A stretch of DNA of 64,000 nt, from positions 769,257 through 833,256 of the forward strand of contig NZ_KQ948549.1 in NCBI RefSeq assembly GCF_001514125.1, written 5' to 3'. The notes below the pieces were generated by a model that was not told the origin of the DNA, did no database searches, and saw nothing but the letters and a program-made list of their open reading frames with translations. Below, one piece after another: positions 7,164 to 14,960 of this stretch (positions within the stretch are counted from its first letter, which is position 1; the number at the start of each line of letters is the position of its first letter). The DNA is from Streptomyces longwoodensis (GTDB lineage: Bacteria; Actinomycetota; Actinomycetes; Streptomycetales; Streptomycetaceae). Position numbers and translations under genes: made by a program.

Positions 7164-8110
7164 CCGCGACGACGGCCCCGCCCCGGCACATCGTCCTCAC
7201 CGGGGCCACCGGGCAGATCGCCTCGCTCATGGTGAGGCACCTGACGCCCCACCACCGCCTCACCCTGACCAGTCGCACGCCCCGCCGCACCCTGCGGTGG
7301 CCCGGCATCCGTCACCTCGCCTGCGACTACGACGACATGGCGAGCATCGTCGACGCCTTCCGCGGCGCCGACGCCCTGTTCGTCGTGACCAACGACCCCA
7401 CCCGGCCCGAACACGATCGCAACATCGTGCGGGCGGCCGTCGAGGTGTCGGTGAGTCACATCGTCAAGCTGTCCGCCGCGGCGGTGCGCGACGGTGCGGC
7501 GCACGATCTGATCACCGAGTGGCAGCGCACGAACGAGGACCGGATCAAGTCGAGCGGCATCCCCTGGACCATGATCCAGCCGCGCTCGTTCATGTCGCAC
7601 GCCCTGGCCTGGGCGCCGAGCATCCGCAGCAGCGGCACCACCCACGCCCTGCATCCGCACAGCCGCAACGCCTGCATCGCGCCCGAGGACGTCGCGGAGG
7701 TGTCGGCACGTGTCCTGGGCGAAGCCCGGCACCACTCCCACTCCTACCAGGTCACCGGTCCGCAGGCACTGTCTGCCCACGAACAGTCGGCCGTCCTGGC
7801 CGAGGTGCTCGGACGTCCCCTGACCTGCCGGGAGTTGTCCCGTGAGGAGGCCCACCTCACCCACGCACGGAAGTACTCACCCCTGATGGCCGACGCGCTC
7901 ATCGCGAGCACCGAGCGCCAACTGGCCGGTGCCAAGGCGGACGTCACGGACACGGTCGAGCGGCTCACCGGGAGGCCGGCGACCACCTTTGCCCAGTGGG
8001 CCACACGTCACAAGCACCGCTTCGAGGGCGAACGGCGGCCGCCACGCTCCGCGGAGCCCTGCCCGGCGAACGGCGCCGTGGCCGGAACACCGCGACTCCG
8101 GTGCGGGTAG
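7160..8110 (+). CDS. NmrA-like NAD(P)-binding reductase
   Basis: 316 aa from a GTG overlapping the receptor stop codon (GTGA). A Rossmann motif T-G-A-T-G-Q-I-A opens the protein. The SDR-a5/NmrA pattern follows (F-R-G-A-D-A-L-F-V-V-T-N, then S-H-I-V-K-L-S-A and W-T-M-I-Q-P-R). ScbB/JadW2-type NAD(P)-dependent enzymes work with AfsA homologues to reduce the butenolide intermediate or the side-chain ketone. That role is inferred from position, not from residues specific to signalling enzymes. The last about 25 residues are Pro/Arg-rich and may be dispensable. Confidence 0.82.
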   Translation: MTATTAPPRHIVLTGATGQIASLMVRHLTPHHRLTLTSRTPRRTLRWPGIRHLACDYDDMASIVDAFRGADALFVVTNDPTRPEHDRNIVRAAVEVSVSHIVKLSAAAVRDGAAHDLITEWQRTNEDRIKSSGIPWTMIQPRSFMSHALAWAPSIRSSGTTHALHPHSRNACIAPEDVAEVSARVLGEARHHSHSYQVTGPQALSAHEQSAVLAEVLGRPLTCRELSREEAHLTHARKYSPLMADALIASTERQLAGAKADVTDTVERLTGRPATTFAQWATRHKHRFEGERRPPRSAEPCPANGAVAGTPRLRCG

Positions 8111-8220
8111 GCCGGAAACCACCAGTGCGCGGCTTGCCCGACCCCTTTGCTCCGGGCCAAGATCTCCGGGGCCGCGCTGCCGGAAGAAGGCGCGCTGCGG
8201 CATCCACGGTTGGGGGACCC

Positions 8221-8988
8221 ATGCCCGCAGAGGGCCTGCTGCACGGCAAGACCGTCCTGATCACCGGAGCGAGCAGCGGCATCGGTGCGGCGGCCGCGGA
8301 ACTCTTCGCCCAGGAGGGGGCCGCCGTCGTCCTGGCCGCCCGCCGCGAGGAACACCTGCTGAAGCTGGTGGCCGCGATCGGCGCGGCCGGCGGACGGGCC
8401 ACGGCCGTAGTGGCGGACGTGACGCGGGCGGGGGACATGCGGGCAGCCGTGGACACGGCGCTGCGGACCTACGGCCGGCTCGACGCGGCGTTCAACAACG
8501 CAGGGTGGACGTCCACCGGGACACCCCTGCACCTGATGGACGATGCGGAGTACGACCGGATCATGGATGTCAACGCCCGCGGCGTGTGGCACGCGATGCG
8601 CGCGGAGATCGCCGCGATGCTCGACCACGGGGGCGGGACCATCGTCAACACCTCCAGTGTCGCCGGGATGCGCGCCACCGGCGCCGCTGCCCCCTACATC
8701 GCGGCCAAACACGCCGTGATCGGTCTGACCAGGGCCGCGGCCGACGAGTACGCGGAACAGCACATACGCGTCAACGCCCTTGCCGTCGGCAGCACCCGGA
8801 GCGAACTGATGGACCAGGTGCTCACCGAGACCCCCGCGCTCCTCCGGCCGTTCACCGAGCGCGCGATGCAGCACCGCATGGCCGACCCCGTCGAGATCGC
8901 CCGGACGGCCGCGTGGCTCTGCTCGGACCGGTCCTCGTTCACCACCGGCGCGGTCATCGCCGTCGACGGGGGATGGACCGCTCGCTAG
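8221..8988 (+). CDS. Classical SDR oxidoreductase
   Basis: 255 aa. Complete classical short-chain dehydrogenase: cofactor motif T-G-A-S-S-G-I-G (about 14-21), N-N-A-G (about 92-95), catalytic Ser in N-T-S-S and Y-I-A-A-K (about 158-162), and C-terminal D-G-G-W-T. The ATG has GGGGA upstream. It is separated from the NmrA-like gene by about 110 bp. With the AfsA homologue and the NmrA-like gene it could form a signal-biosynthesis set, or it could serve the biosynthetic pathway further downstream. Confidence 0.9.
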   Translation: MPAEGLLHGKTVLITGASSGIGAAAAELFAQEGAAVVLAARREEHLLKLVAAIGAAGGRATAVVADVTRAGDMRAAVDTALRTYGRLDAAFNNAGWTSTGTPLHLMDDAEYDRIMDVNARGVWHAMRAEIAAMLDHGGGTIVNTSSVAGMRATGAAAPYIAAKHAVIGLTRAAADEYAEQHIRVNALAVGSTRSELMDQVLTETPALLRPFTERAMQHRMADPVEIARTAAWLCSDRSSFTTGAVIAVDGGWTAR

Positions 8989-9195
8989 CACCAGCGCGCC
9001 GCGCCGCTGGACTTGCTCGAAACGCTCCGGGTTCTCTTCGTTCGTGTGCCCGTCACTGGCTCCTCACCCTAGGGTCTGACGGATGCCGGCACATGATCCG
9101 AAGCACCCGACCAGCCACGACGCACTCCGGCCCCGTGGAGTGGCCGAAGCGGGCCGGCCCGCACCCTCATCGTCGTGACCTCCGAGGCCCCTTTG

Positions 9196-9777
9196 ATGAA
9201 GAAGAGAGAACGCGCCGTGTGTACGCGCGCGAACCTCGTTCTGGCAGCAGCGCGCCACTTCGACCAGCACGGCTACGACGGTACGACCCTCGACTCCATC
9301 TGCAGAGAGGCGAACGTCACGCTCGGGGCCGTCACCTTCCACTTCCGCTCCAAGGCCGCACTGGCTTCCGCGGTGGTCGAAGAAGGCACCGGCGAGTTGC
9401 GGGGTCTCGGCACCGCGGGCCCCGCGACCGGCCGGCCCCTCCATGAGCTCACCTCCCTGGTGCTGCGGGTGGCCACCGCCCTGCAGACCACCGTGCTCAC
9501 CCGCGCCGCCGTGCGGCTGGTCGAGGAGGGTCACGGGTGCTCCGGCTGGCCCGGTGACTTCCGCGCACAGGTGCTGCGGCTGGCCGAGGAGGCCGCCGCC
9601 ACCGGTGACCTGGCCGCTGACGTACGGCCGGCGACCGCCGTGCACGTCGTGCTGCACGTGATGGAGGGGGTGGCGGCGAACGCCCGGAGGGCGGCACCCA
9701 GGGGCGGCCCGCCGGTCGCCGACGTCGAGGAGATCTGGTACGCCGTGCTCGGTGGTCTGGCAGCGGATGCTCTGTGA
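9196..9777 (+). CDS. Second ScbR-type TetR regulator (possible pseudoreceptor)
   Basis: 193 aa. The ATG with GAGG eight bases upstream was chosen over a GTG 21 bases earlier. The HTH carries T-L-G-A-V-T-F-H-F-R-S-K-A-A-L, the same recognition-helix type as the receptor at 6540, but the ligand half differs. Antibiotic loci often pair a true receptor with a ScbR2-like pseudoreceptor that binds the antibiotic or other ligands; which role applies here cannot be read from sequence. It ends exactly where the convergent transposase-like gene ends (TGA|TCA). Confidence 0.82.
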   Translation: MKKRERAVCTRANLVLAAARHFDQHGYDGTTLDSICREANVTLGAVTFHFRSKAALASAVVEEGTGELRGLGTAGPATGRPLHELTSLVLRVATALQTTVLTRAAVRLVEEGHGCSGWPGDFRAQVLRLAEEAAATGDLAADVRPATAVHVVLHVMEGVAANARRAAPRGGPPVADVEEIWYAVLGGLAADAL

Positions 9778-10989
9778 TCACACGGGGTCACCGTGGAGCC
9801 GGGAGTAGGCGAACGCGGTGGACACCAACGTGGTGTGGTGGTGCCAGCCAGGGAACGACCGCCCCTCGAAGTCCCGCAGGCCGAAGTTCTCGTGCAGGGC
9901 GGCGATCACGCTCGCTGCCAGCCGCGGCTGCCGCATCAGCGGGCGCAGTTCGGGCACCGGACGGTCGACCAGGTTGGTCAGCCAGAGCTCCGCCGGGCTG
10001 TTCGGCCGGTGCTGCACGAGCAGGCGCAACCCCACCCGGCGGCTCGACGGACGCGGCAGGAGGACGGGGAGGTTCAGGACGTGCCGGCCGTCCTCCGCCG
10101 GCCGGTCACCCCGGCCCGCGAGGAGACGGCGCACGGTGAGCGCCTCCGGGTCCGCCGACGGGGACGACACGGGCACGACGCGCACCGTGTCGGGGACGCT
10201 CACCACGAAGGGCTGACGGCTGCGCGCCAGGTCGTCGATGAAGGCCTCTCGGTCGGGCAGCCACGACAGGTCGGCCGTGACCGGAGCGCGTTGTCCCGAC
10301 GGTTGCGACGCGGTGCGTTGCAGTACATCTGCGGCCTGGGACCAGAGGGGACCGCGTACCGTGTCCGGCACCCGCGCCTTCGTCCGTTGCGCTGGGGACC
10401 AGGTCCTGGGCACGTACAGGCCCCAGTTGACGGGCAGGGGGCCGTGTTCGCCGGTGGCCAGCATGACGAGGCCCAGCTGGCAGTTCACCGATCGGCCCCG
10501 ATACGGATCGAACCTGCGGTGCACACCGGCGGAGTGGTCGCCGCGCTTGGGTATGAGCGCGGGTGCCAGGGTCCAGGCCGTCACCTCCGTGCCGGCCGGC
10601 GCCAGCTGGTGCAGGAGGTTCCGGCGAGCGGTCGTCCAGTCCCAGGGACTGGCGTTCAGGAACTGGTGCAGGGCCTGCGAGGCCGTGGGCGAATCGCTGA
10701 CGGACATCGCCAGCCGTCGCAGCGACTTCTTGCCCGGTGTCCGCAGCAGGGCCCGCACGTGCAGTTCGGCCCATCTGCGCTGGTCCGCCCGGGGCAGGTG
10801 GTCGAAAACGGCTGCGACGAACGCGTGGAGGCACGCACCCCCGGCGCCTTGGTCGTGACGGACGCCTCGGTCGTCACCAACGTCCTTGTCACGACGGACG
10901 CCTTGGGCGTGACGGATGTCCCGGACGTCGTCGGAACCGATCGTCGGCGCCGACTCGTGCACCCAGGTCGGCTCGTGCAGCAAGGCCAT
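9778..10989 (-). CDS. IS701/SRSO17-type transposase-derived protein lacking the first catalytic Asp
   Basis: 403 aa with a strong GGAGGAGGGA site at its ATG. Residues about 55-125 match the N-terminal part of the IS701/DDE_5 family. The RNase H-like domain follows. Active members have a W-x-x-D-D-T-G-x-P-K-x-G motif; here the aligned segment reads W-T-L-A142-P143-A-L-I-P-K-R-G, so both Asp are lost. The second Asp region (A-D-L-S-W) and the later F-E-G-R-S-F-x-G-W-H-H-H are kept. Family architecture without catalytic capacity suggests a domesticated DNA-binding protein. No IS ends or target duplications were seen, and a perfect autoregulator-type operator lies about 100 bp upstream. Residues 20-50 are a charged, repeat-like insertion. 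Confidence 0.8.
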   Translation of the reverse strand: MALLHEPTWVHESAPTIGSDDVRDIRHAQGVRRDKDVGDDRGVRHDQGAGGACLHAFVAAVFDHLPRADQRRWAELHVRALLRTPGKKSLRRLAMSVSDSPTASQALHQFLNASPWDWTTARRNLLHQLAPAGTEVTAWTLAPALIPKRGDHSAGVHRRFDPYRGRSVNCQLGLVMLATGEHGPLPVNWGLYVPRTWSPAQRTKARVPDTVRGPLWSQAADVLQRTASQPSGQRAPVTADLSWLPDREAFIDDLARSRQPFVVSVPDTVRVVPVSSPSADPEALTVRRLLAGRGDRPAEDGRHVLNLPVLLPRPSSRRVGLRLLVQHRPNSPAELWLTNLVDRPVPELRPLMRQPRLAASVIAALHENFGLRDFEGRSFPGWHHHTTLVSTAFAYSRLHGDPV

Positions 10990-11089
10990 CGCAACGTCCC
11001 TCCTCCGGGCGTGACGCTGTCCCCGATCCGTGTACTCGGCCCCGCCGCCGACGACGGGGGATCGGACCGGCGGCGGGACCGGACCCCAG

Positions 11090-11109
11090 CATAAATAGCG
11101 CTATTTATG
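11090..11109. promoter_or_regulatory. Candidate autoregulator-response operator, site 2 (perfect palindrome)
   Basis: CATAAATAGCGCTATTTATG is a perfect 20-bp palindrome about 100 bp upstream of the transposase-derived gene. It is strikingly AT-rich for this genome and nearly identical to the element between the afsA-like and receptor genes. Binding by one of the two ScbR-type proteins is the natural reading. Confidence 0.8.
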
Positions 11110-11186
11110 TGAGCCAGAAGGCATCCGGCCAGGTCTGACGCGCCTGGCTTTAGTCCTCTTTGTGGCACTTCATTGGGGTGTAAATG

Positions 11187-11208
11187 CCCTGACTTGGTCA
11201 AGTGAGGG
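11187..11208. promoter_or_regulatory. Imperfect 22-bp palindrome between the two operators
   Basis: The two 11-bp halves, CCCTGACTTGG and TCAAGTGAGGG, pair at nine of eleven positions. It lies in the 449-bp gap (10990-11438) between the divergent transposase-like and StrR-like genes. Function is unknown; it may be a further regulator site. Apart from the palindromes, that gap holds only AT-richer promoter DNA and no gene. Confidence 0.4.
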
Positions 11209-11229
11209 CGCGACGACCCCTCCGACTCG

Positions 11230-11249
11230 AACACATAGCGCTCTTTATG
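11230..11249. promoter_or_regulatory. Candidate autoregulator-response operator, site 3
   Basis: AACACATAGCGCTCTTTATG shares the ATAGCGCT centre and nine of ten bases of the right half with the perfect palindrome at 11090-11109. It lies about 190 bp upstream of the StrR-like activator gene, so that gene is probably also under receptor control. Confidence 0.6.
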
Positions 11250-11438
11250 CTTGGCTCCCTGTAGCCGTAGGGCGAGTGCTCCGCAGTCGACGGCGAGCCT
11301 GCCGCACCGAGCCGCACGAGGTGCCGGGTCCTGGCCGCCGACCGTCGGCAGCGCCCCGTCACCATTCCCGCCCCGCCGCGAAACGCACCGTCCGGTTCGC
11401 ACCCCCGGTGCCGGGCGCCACGCTCACCTGAGCCGACG

Positions 11439-12578
11439 ATGTTCTCCTCGGCACCTGCAGCCCCCACATGCAGAAGACCGACAGAAAGCAGACCTCCGGT
11501 GTCTTCACTCCTCACGGACAACCCGCCCCCCACACAGCTGCCCGACCGTTCGGCCACGGCGGTCCCGGACTCCGTCCCGATCTCCGTGGTGGAGTGTCCG
11601 GAGATCCGGTCGGTGCCCGTGGACTCCCTGATGGACGCCGACTCGCCGCGACTGGGAGGGCTGGACCGAGGCCACATCGACGTACTGGCGCAGAGCGCCA
11701 TCGAACCGATCCTCGTGCACCGGGGCACCCGGCGCGTGGTCGACGGCATGCACCGGCTCCACGCCGCCAGGCAGCGGGGGGACGCCATGATCCCCGTCCG
11801 GTACCTGGACATACCTGCCAGTGAGGTGTTCATCCACTCGGTGGCGGCCAACGTCAGCCATGGCCTGCCCCTGACCCTCAAGGACCGGAAGTCCGCTGCC
11901 CGGCGGATCCTGACCCAGCAACCGGACCTGTCGGACCGGGCGGTCGCGCGCATCACCCGCCTGTCACCCAAGACCGTGGGCGCCGTGCGCCGCGCTTCGA
12001 GTGAGGAAGTTCCCCAGTCGAAGGTCCGGGTCGGGACGGACGGCCGTGCTCGCCCGCTCGACGCGGCGCGACGCCGGGAAGCGGTCGGCGCATTCCTCGC
12101 CGAACACCCCCGGGCCACCCTGAACGAAGCGGCCGCCGCCGCCGGGGTGTCGGTCAGTACGGCGTGCGAGATCCGGCAGCGGATGAGGCGCGACGAGCGA
12201 CAGCCGGCAGCGGCGGACCAGGGCGCCCCGCACTCCACGCGCGCCCCGTCGCCACCGGGCGGCACGGGCCGTCAGTCCCCGAGCCGGTGCACCGGGCAGG
12301 GGCCGGCCCGGCACATCGCCGCCCTGGCGAAGGACCCGTCCCTCAGATTCACCCAGTCCGGGCGCGCGCTGCTGCGCTGGCTCAACGAGCGGGCGCCCGA
12401 CCTCGAAGCGGCGCGGGAACTGCTGGCCGCCGTGCCACCGCACTGCGCCGTCACCGTCGCGGACCTCGCCCACACCTACGCCCAGGAGTGGCAGCGGTTC
12501 GCCGCCACCCTGGACCAGGCGGTCGGCGACGAGGTCGACAGTCCCGCCCCGCGCCGCCCGCAAGGAACGGCGAACTGA
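11439..12578 (+). CDS. StrR-like cluster-situated activator (ParB-fold N-terminus)
   Basis: 379 aa from the ATG at 11439; a GTG at 11499 is an equally plausible start and neither has a clear RBS. The ParB/Srx-like domain (about 55-130) reads S-V-P-V-D-S-L, I-E-P-I-L-V-H-R, V-V-D-G-M-H-R-L-H-A-A. The HTH region follows (L-S-D-R-A-V-A-R-I-T-R-L-S-P-K-T-V), with a second HTH-like segment (A-A-A-A-G-V-S-V-S-T-A). This layout is that of StrR/NovG/Bbr-type pathway-specific activators, not of chromosome partitioning. It stands between the signalling genes and the biosynthetic operon, in the same direction as the latter. A receptor-type operator lies upstream. Confidence 0.85.
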   Translation: MFSSAPAAPTCRRPTESRPPVSSLLTDNPPPTQLPDRSATAVPDSVPISVVECPEIRSVPVDSLMDADSPRLGGLDRGHIDVLAQSAIEPILVHRGTRRVVDGMHRLHAARQRGDAMIPVRYLDIPASEVFIHSVAANVSHGLPLTLKDRKSAARRILTQQPDLSDRAVARITRLSPKTVGAVRRASSEEVPQSKVRVGTDGRARPLDAARRREAVGAFLAEHPRATLNEAAAAAGVSVSTACEIRQRMRRDERQPAAADQGAPHSTRAPSPPGGTGRQSPSRCTGQGPARHIAALAKDPSLRFTQSGRALLRWLNERAPDLEAARELLAAVPPHCAVTVADLAHTYAQEWQRFAATLDQAVGDEVDSPAPRRPQGTAN

Positions 12579-12593
12579 GTTACGGGTCGGTTT

Positions 12594-12623
12594 CTTGACG
12601 GCATATCAAGGCCCCTGAATGAT
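12594..12623 (+). promoter_or_regulatory. Promoter candidate for the biosynthetic operon
   Basis: TTGACG (12595-12600), a 17-bp spacer and AATGAT (12618-12623) lie right after the activator gene. CTTGA-N7-TCAAG (12594-12610) forms an inverted repeat over the -35 region. Transcription from here would give a leader of about 145 nt before the ferredoxin reductase start. Confidence 0.45.
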
Positions 12624-12774
12624 GAGTGTCCGTTCGGCGGAAACAGCGCCGGATATCACCAGGAAAGAGCCGCGGAACCGAATGTCTCTTTCCTTCCCTC
12701 ATCAAGGAGACCGACCCCTGCAAGAGGTCGGGAAAAGGAATTCGACCGCACGCTGGAGAAACCTGGAGTTCAGG

Positions 12775-13803
12775 ATGGACGAGGCGGGGGTTCGAGTGAA
12801 GACGATCGAGACCGGCGCGGAAGCGGGCGCGGACGTGGCCGTGATCGGCGCAGGACCGGCCGGGCTGTACGCCGCCTGCTGCGCGGGCTTCCGCGGGCTC
12901 TCCAGCGTGCTGGTCGACGCGCTGCCCGAACCGGGCGGCCAGGTCGCGGCCCTGTACCCGGAGAAGAGGATCCACGACGTCGCCGGCCACCCGGCGGTGC
13001 GCGGCCGCGAACTGATCGACCGTCTGGTGACCCAGGTCGAGCCGTTCCACCCGCGTTTCCTGCTCGGCCGGACCGCGGTCTCCCTGGAGGCGGAGGAGGG
13101 CGGGAGCTGGGTGGTACGGCTCGAGGACGGCGTGCCGGTGCGCGCCCGAGCCGTGGTGGTCGCGGCCGGACTGGGCCGCGCGGTCCCGCGCACCCTGCCC
13201 TGCCTGCGGCCCTATCACGGGCGCGGTGTCGCCCACCACGTACGGCGCCTGGAGGACCACCGGGACCGTGACGTGGTCATCGTGGGCGGCGGTGACAGTG
13301 CCGTCGACTGGGCCCTCGCCCTGATCGGCGTCGCCCGCTCGGTGACGGTCGTCCACCGCCGCGCGGCCTTCCGCGCCCACGAACACAGCGTCAAGCGGAT
13401 GTACGCGTCGGGTGTCCGTGTCGTGACGGAGGCACAGGTGACCGCCTGCCATGGCGACGGATTTCTGGAGGAAGTCCGGGTCCGGGCCGCGGACCGGGAA
13501 TTCGCCATATCCGCGCAGGCCGTCGTCGGAGCGCTGGGATTCATCACCAATCTGGGCCCGATCGCCGAATGGGGGCTCCTGATGAGTAATCGTCTCGTCC
13601 TGGTCGACGGGGCGATGCGGACGAATCTGCCGCGGGTCTACGCGATCGGCGACATCTGCCACTACGAGGGCCGCGTCCCGCTCATCTCCGTGTCCTTCGG
13701 CGAGGCGGCGACCGCAGCCAACCACGCGGCGGTCGCGCTGCGCCCCGGTGCGCGCCTCGCACCGGAGCACTCCACCGACATCGACGACACCTTCCTGTCA
13801 TGA
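12775..13803 (+). CDS. Ferredoxin-NADP+ reductase, thioredoxin-reductase-like type
   Basis: 342 aa. The start is the ATG with GGAG upstream; an in-frame extension of 52 residues to 12619 looks non-coding. FAD motif I-G-A-G-P-A-G-L-Y-A is near residue 25. G-G-Q-V-A-A-L-Y-P-E-K-R-I-H-D-V-A-G is diagnostic of YumC-type FNRs, which keep no CxxC disulfide. The NADPH motif is V-G-G-G-D-S-A-V-D-W. The C-terminal A-I-G-D-I-C with G-E-A-A-T-A-A-N completes the FAD site. The stop overlaps the ferredoxin start by ATGA, so the pair forms a dedicated electron-supply module for the next enzyme. Confidence 0.9.
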   Translation: MDEAGVRVKTIETGAEAGADVAVIGAGPAGLYAACCAGFRGLSSVLVDALPEPGGQVAALYPEKRIHDVAGHPAVRGRELIDRLVTQVEPFHPRFLLGRTAVSLEAEEGGSWVVRLEDGVPVRARAVVVAAGLGRAVPRTLPCLRPYHGRGVAHHVRRLEDHRDRDVVIVGGGDSAVDWALALIGVARSVTVVHRRAAFRAHEHSVKRMYASGVRVVTEAQVTACHGDGFLEEVRVRAADREFAISAQAVVGALGFITNLGPIAEWGLLMSNRLVLVDGAMRTNLPRVYAIGDICHYEGRVPLISVSFGEAATAANHAAVALRPGARLAPEHSTDIDDTFLS

Positions 13804-14099
13804 ACCTGAAAAAACTGACCATCCTCCCGGCGGGGATCGACGTCCTGCTGCCGGCCGGATCCCCCCTGACCGAAGTCGAGTACGAAGTGCAGCAGCGGCC
13901 CATCCCCTTCGGGTGCCGCTCCGGATCGTGCGGCGCGTGCGTGATCGAGGTGCTCGACGGCCTCGCCTCCCTCGGCGACCCCGATCCCGACGAACTCGAC
14001 TTCCTCGAAGACCTCGGCCGCACCGGCGGCACCCACCGCCTGGCCTGCCAGTGCCGGCTGCGGGGCGACGCGACCGTTCGCGTCGCCGACGACATCTGA
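13800..14099 (+). CDS. Plant-type [2Fe-2S] ferredoxin
   Basis: 99 aa, starting in an ATGA overlap with the reductase gene. Cluster ligands follow the plant-type spacing C39-x4-C44-x2-C47 (C-R-S-G-S-C-G-A-C), with the fourth Cys in L-A-C-Q-C (C83 or C85). The acidic surface (P-D-P-D-E-L-D) suits docking to a reductase. With the preceding FNR it should carry electrons from NADPH to the diiron oxidase encoded 47 bp downstream. Confidence 0.92.
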   Translation: MNLKKLTILPAGIDVLLPAGSPLTEVEYEVQQRPIPFGCRSGSCGACVIEVLDGLASLGDPDPDELDFLEDLGRTGGTHRLACQCRLRGDATVRVADDI

Positions 14100-14146
14100 G
14101 ACCCGCTCACACCGAGCGCCCGAACACCCAGACCGAAAGGTGAACC

Positions 14147-14899
14147 ATGCCGAACCGCGTGACCAACGTCGGCTACGGGGACCGCACCCCCTTCCTCAGC
14201 AGCACCGCCTCGGCGAAGCTGCGCGCCGAGATCGACGAGCAGCTCGACCAGCAGGTCCTCGAGTGGTACGCCAACGTCCCCGAGGCCGCCCACCTGGAGG
14301 GCAAGAACGTCGACTCCGCCTACTACAAGCGCAACCTGATCGAGACCGCCTGGCGCATCCGGATGCTGCGCGTGTCCGAGGCCAAGGCACTGGTGGAGAT
14401 CGCCAAGACCAGCCCCGAGGCGGCGCAGGTCTGGGCCAACTACGAGCAGGAGGAGATGCTCCACGACGAACTCTTCATCGACGACCTGGCCAAGGCCGGC
14501 GTCTCCCGCGAGGAGTTCCTGGCCACCGAGCCCTACCTGTCGACCAAGCTGCTCACCGGCTACTTCTCCTACCTCCTCGACCACGAGGGCCCGCTGGGCG
14601 TGGTCGCGTACTCCTACCTCGTCGAGTACGTGAACGTGAAGCTCGAGCCGAAGAAGCTCGAGGCGCTCAAGCAGTCCGTCGGCGAAGCCAACATCGGCGG
14701 CCAGATCAACCACTCGCACACCGACATCAACGACGACCACCCCGGCGAGGTCTGGGCAGCCGTGCGGCACCTGCTGCGCAGCCAGGACGACATCGACGCC
14801 TTCAAGCGGTACCTGCGCGAGCACCAGCAGATCCTGGCGCAGTACTTCGAGGAGCTCTACCTGGACACCATCGCCAGGGCCGAGAAGCAGCCGGCCTGA
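14147..14899 (+). CDS. Haem-oxygenase-fold diiron oxidase (HDO) superfamily protein
   Basis: 250 aa, all-helical, of the iron-containing redox enzyme/Haem_oxygenas_2 type. Candidate metal ligands form the HDO pattern: E100 with H106 (Y-E-Q-E-E-M-L-H-D-E), E160 (L-V-E-Y), then H189-x3-D193 and H198 (N-H-S-H-T-D-I-N-D-D-H). Relatives perform O2-dependent chemistry on amino acids and fatty acids, for example UndA, SznF and BesC. The dedicated ferredoxin/FNR pair immediately upstream supports an oxidative role needing reductant. The substrate is unknown; three ATP-grasp ligases downstream hint at an amino-acid-derived product. A strong hairpin follows the stop codon. Confidence 0.85.
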   Translation: MPNRVTNVGYGDRTPFLSSTASAKLRAEIDEQLDQQVLEWYANVPEAAHLEGKNVDSAYYKRNLIETAWRIRMLRVSEAKALVEIAKTSPEAAQVWANYEQEEMLHDELFIDDLAKAGVSREEFLATEPYLSTKLLTGYFSYLLDHEGPLGVVAYSYLVEYVNVKLEPKKLEALKQSVGEANIGGQINHSHTDINDDHPGEVWAAVRHLLRSQDDIDAFKRYLREHQQILAQYFEELYLDTIARAEKQPA

Positions 14900-14911
14900 G
14901 ATCCGACCACA

Positions 14912-14940
14912 GCGGGGGCGCGGCCGCGCCGCGCCCCCGC
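14912..14940 (+). terminator. Strong intra-operon hairpin
   Basis: A perfect 12-bp stem (GCGGGGGCGCGG at 14912-14923, CCGCGCCCCCGC at 14929-14940) with a 5-nt loop lies in the 61-bp gap between the oxidase and the first ligase gene. There is no U tract. It may attenuate transcription or protect the upstream transcript, giving more redox enzymes than ligases. Confidence 0.6.
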
Positions 14941-14960
14941 CCGCCGGCAAGGAGGCCGGA

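Noticed and set aside
10849..10935. Short GACG/GTCA-rich repeats read as a CRISPR-like array
   Set aside because: Units are short, degenerate and in-frame within the transposase-derived gene; they encode its charged N-terminal insertion.
9778..11109. Active insertion sequence
   Set aside because: The first catalytic Asp pair is missing, and no terminal inverted repeats or target duplications were found around the gene.
11439..12578. Chromosome or plasmid partition (ParB) gene
   Set aside because: No ParA neighbour, no parS-like clusters seen, and the layout matches StrR-type activators of natural-product loci.
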